Part shown: positions 6,401-7,031 of the stretch, in pieces
How positions within the stretch are numbered: position 1 is the stretch's first letter
Layout of the letters: each line of letters begins with the position of its first letter
NCBI GenBank assembly: GCA_903941145.1
Contig: CAJANQ010000185.1
Span: forward strand, 1-7,031
DNA: 7,031 bases
Direction: 5' to 3'
Source: an uncultured Actinomycetes bacterium
GTDB taxonomy: Bacteria; Actinomycetota; Acidimicrobiia; Acidimicrobiales; Microtrichaceae
Position numbers and translations under genes: made by a program
The notes under the pieces: generated by a model
What the model saw: the letters and a program-made list of their open reading frames with translations, nothing else
What the model was told of the DNA's origin: nothing
Databases searched by the model: none

Positions 6401-6610
6401 ATGTCGTTCCAAGGGGGAGTGACGCTCTTCGGTCTGGTCGTGCTGGCGCTGGGTCTGGTTCCTTCTTTGGTGCCAGCAGCTCGGGGTCGTCCTCGCCGCA
6501 GTTCCCGTCGTCCGGCAGAGATGGTCCTCGTAGTTGGAGGGCTGGTGACCTGTGGGGCTGGGGTGGTGCTGCAGTTTGTCCTCGGGGCGATTGCGTTGAG
6601 CCGGTTCTGA
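6401..6610 (+). CDS. Small two-helix membrane protein
   Basis: The product is 69 residues from ATG 6401. Two hydrophobic segments, about residues 8-27 and 43-65, flank an arginine-rich loop (AARGRPRRSSRRP). By the positive-inside rule the loop should face the cytoplasm with both ends outside. The start lies 21 bases after the DUF2442 stop, so it is probably the third gene of that unit. A TTG at 6389 would add four residues. There is no family I recognise. Its small size and lack of a clear ribosome site leave some doubt, but the clean two-helix layout is hard to get by chance. Confidence 0.55.
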   Translation: MSFQGGVTLFGLVVLALGLVPSLVPAARGRPRRSSRRPAEMVLVVGGLVTCGAGVVLQFVLGAIALSRF

Positions 6611-6700
6611 CCCACCCGGGTTTCTGCCCGCGGCAGCTTGATGGCCGGTCGCCGGGGGTTCAGGTAGGCACAGTCTGGGCGTGCCCCCACGTTTCGTCAG

Positions 6701-6723
6701 GTGCGCGTCCCCTCCGACACCAC
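6701..6723 (+). repeat. Direct repeat copy 2 (tRNA-3'-end-like)
   Basis: This is the second exact copy of CCTCCGACACCAC (6711-6723), again with GTGCG upstream (6701-6705). It lies about 100 bases after the small membrane protein gene. No tRNA body precedes it. Confidence 0.5.
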
Positions 6724-6781
6724 TGCAGGTGAACCTCCCGACCCGATCGGCGGCCGGTAGAAGCGTTCACTCGTTGGGCGG

Positions 6782-6787
6782 TAGTTT
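6782..6787 (+). promoter_or_regulatory. Candidate -10 element of a leaderless promoter
   Basis: TAGTTT is followed by six bases (CGGTCC) and then GTG 6794. It repeats the spacing seen before 5812 and before the minus-strand ATG at 447. No -35 hexamer is evident. Confidence 0.4.
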
Positions 6788-6793
6788 CGGTCC

Positions 6794-7031
6794 GTGAGCG
6801 CTGTAGCAGCTGAGTACCCCGTGCGCCTCGGGTTCATGCCGGAGTCCCAGGCCATCCCGGACCCGGACCGCCCCGGCCTTCGCCGTGCCGGTCCCCGTGC
6901 CTCGGCCCCGTACGGCAACGAGCGGGTCGAGTTCCAGAGCTGCACCGCCACGGATCTCGCAGAAGGGTTCCCCGACGGTCTCGGCATCCGGACCGCCGGG
7001 TTCGACTTAGTTGACCTGTCCGGTCTCGACG
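6794..7031 (+). CDS. Unidentified protein, N-terminal part, runs off window
   Basis: An open frame starts at GTG 6794, just after an in-frame TAG at 6782, and reaches the window end without a stop (79 full codons). Third positions are strongly G/C, as in the other genes. The visible residues begin MSAVAAEYPVRLGFMPES and end AGFDLVDLSGLD. The sequence after about residue 45 (VEFQSCTATDLAEGF) and the GFDLVDLS segment faintly recall the N-terminal region of CmcJ/NvfI-type iron oxygenases, where a 'DxRxxxxxFSLDxxGFxLV' stretch occurs. The match is too weak to name the gene. The leaderless-type promoter signal directly before it supports the start. Confidence 0.55.
   Translation, partial: MSAVAAEYPVRLGFMPESQAIPDPDRPGLRRAGPRASAPYGNERVEFQSCTATDLAEGFPDGLGIRTAGFDLVDLSGLD

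Noticed and set aside
5654..6779. GCCCAAC (5654-5660) and GTTGGGC (6773-6779) match the integron attC end consensus RYYYAAC/GTTRRRY and are complementary.
   Set aside because: They are 1.1 kb apart rather than within one attC-sized palindrome. Neither has its own partner within about 140 bases, and these loose 7-base patterns occur often by chance.

Overview
The window is high-GC DNA. Frequent GTG starts, a streptogrisin-like secreted protease, an actinobacterial-style MobF relaxase and several start codons without a Shine-Dalgarno all point to a member of the Actinomycetota. An Acidimicrobiia-like lineage is possible, but this is inference from composition and gene families only. The region looks like accessory DNA: a conjugation-gene remnant, an insertion-sequence scar and short unrelated gene groups.

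Layout. On the minus strand at 61-447 is a small membrane-anchored protein of unknown function. At 570-815, also on the minus strand, is a decayed IS3-family transposase fragment (OrfA C-terminus, possibly a trace of OrfB). It abuts the broken 5' end of a plus-strand MobF/TrwC-type relaxase gene (831-2717). That gene keeps its linker and superfamily-I helicase half but has lost the HUH nicking domain. After a 214-base spacer holding a strong hairpin comes a tightly packed plus-strand cluster. It consists of a secreted S1E (streptogrisin/alpha-lytic-like) protease (2932), a lipoprotein (4299-4715) and a GNAT acetyltransferase with an extra N-terminal domain (4719-5558).

The most striking point is in the protease. 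The reading frame carries an in-frame TAG at 4105-4107, after the catalytic His and Asp codons and seven codons before the catalytic Ser in GDSGGP. The frame beyond the TAG is intact and ends at 4302, overlapping the lipoprotein start as ATGA. The window therefore holds either a very recent nonsense mutation, a sequence error, or a readthrough/recoding event that switches protease activity.

After a clear terminator hairpin (5725-5747) comes a short plus-strand group: DUF4160 (5812-6072), DUF2442 (6083-6379) and a two-helix membrane protein (6401-6610). It lies between two copies of a 13-base direct repeat that resembles a tRNA 3' end. A final gene starts at 6794 and runs off the window.

Three genes that appear to open their own transcription units (447 minus, 5812 plus, 6794 plus) all have TANNNT followed by exactly six bases and then the start codon. 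This is the layout of leaderless promoters. It suggests separate leaderless expression of these genes, while the protease uses a conventional Shine-Dalgarno.
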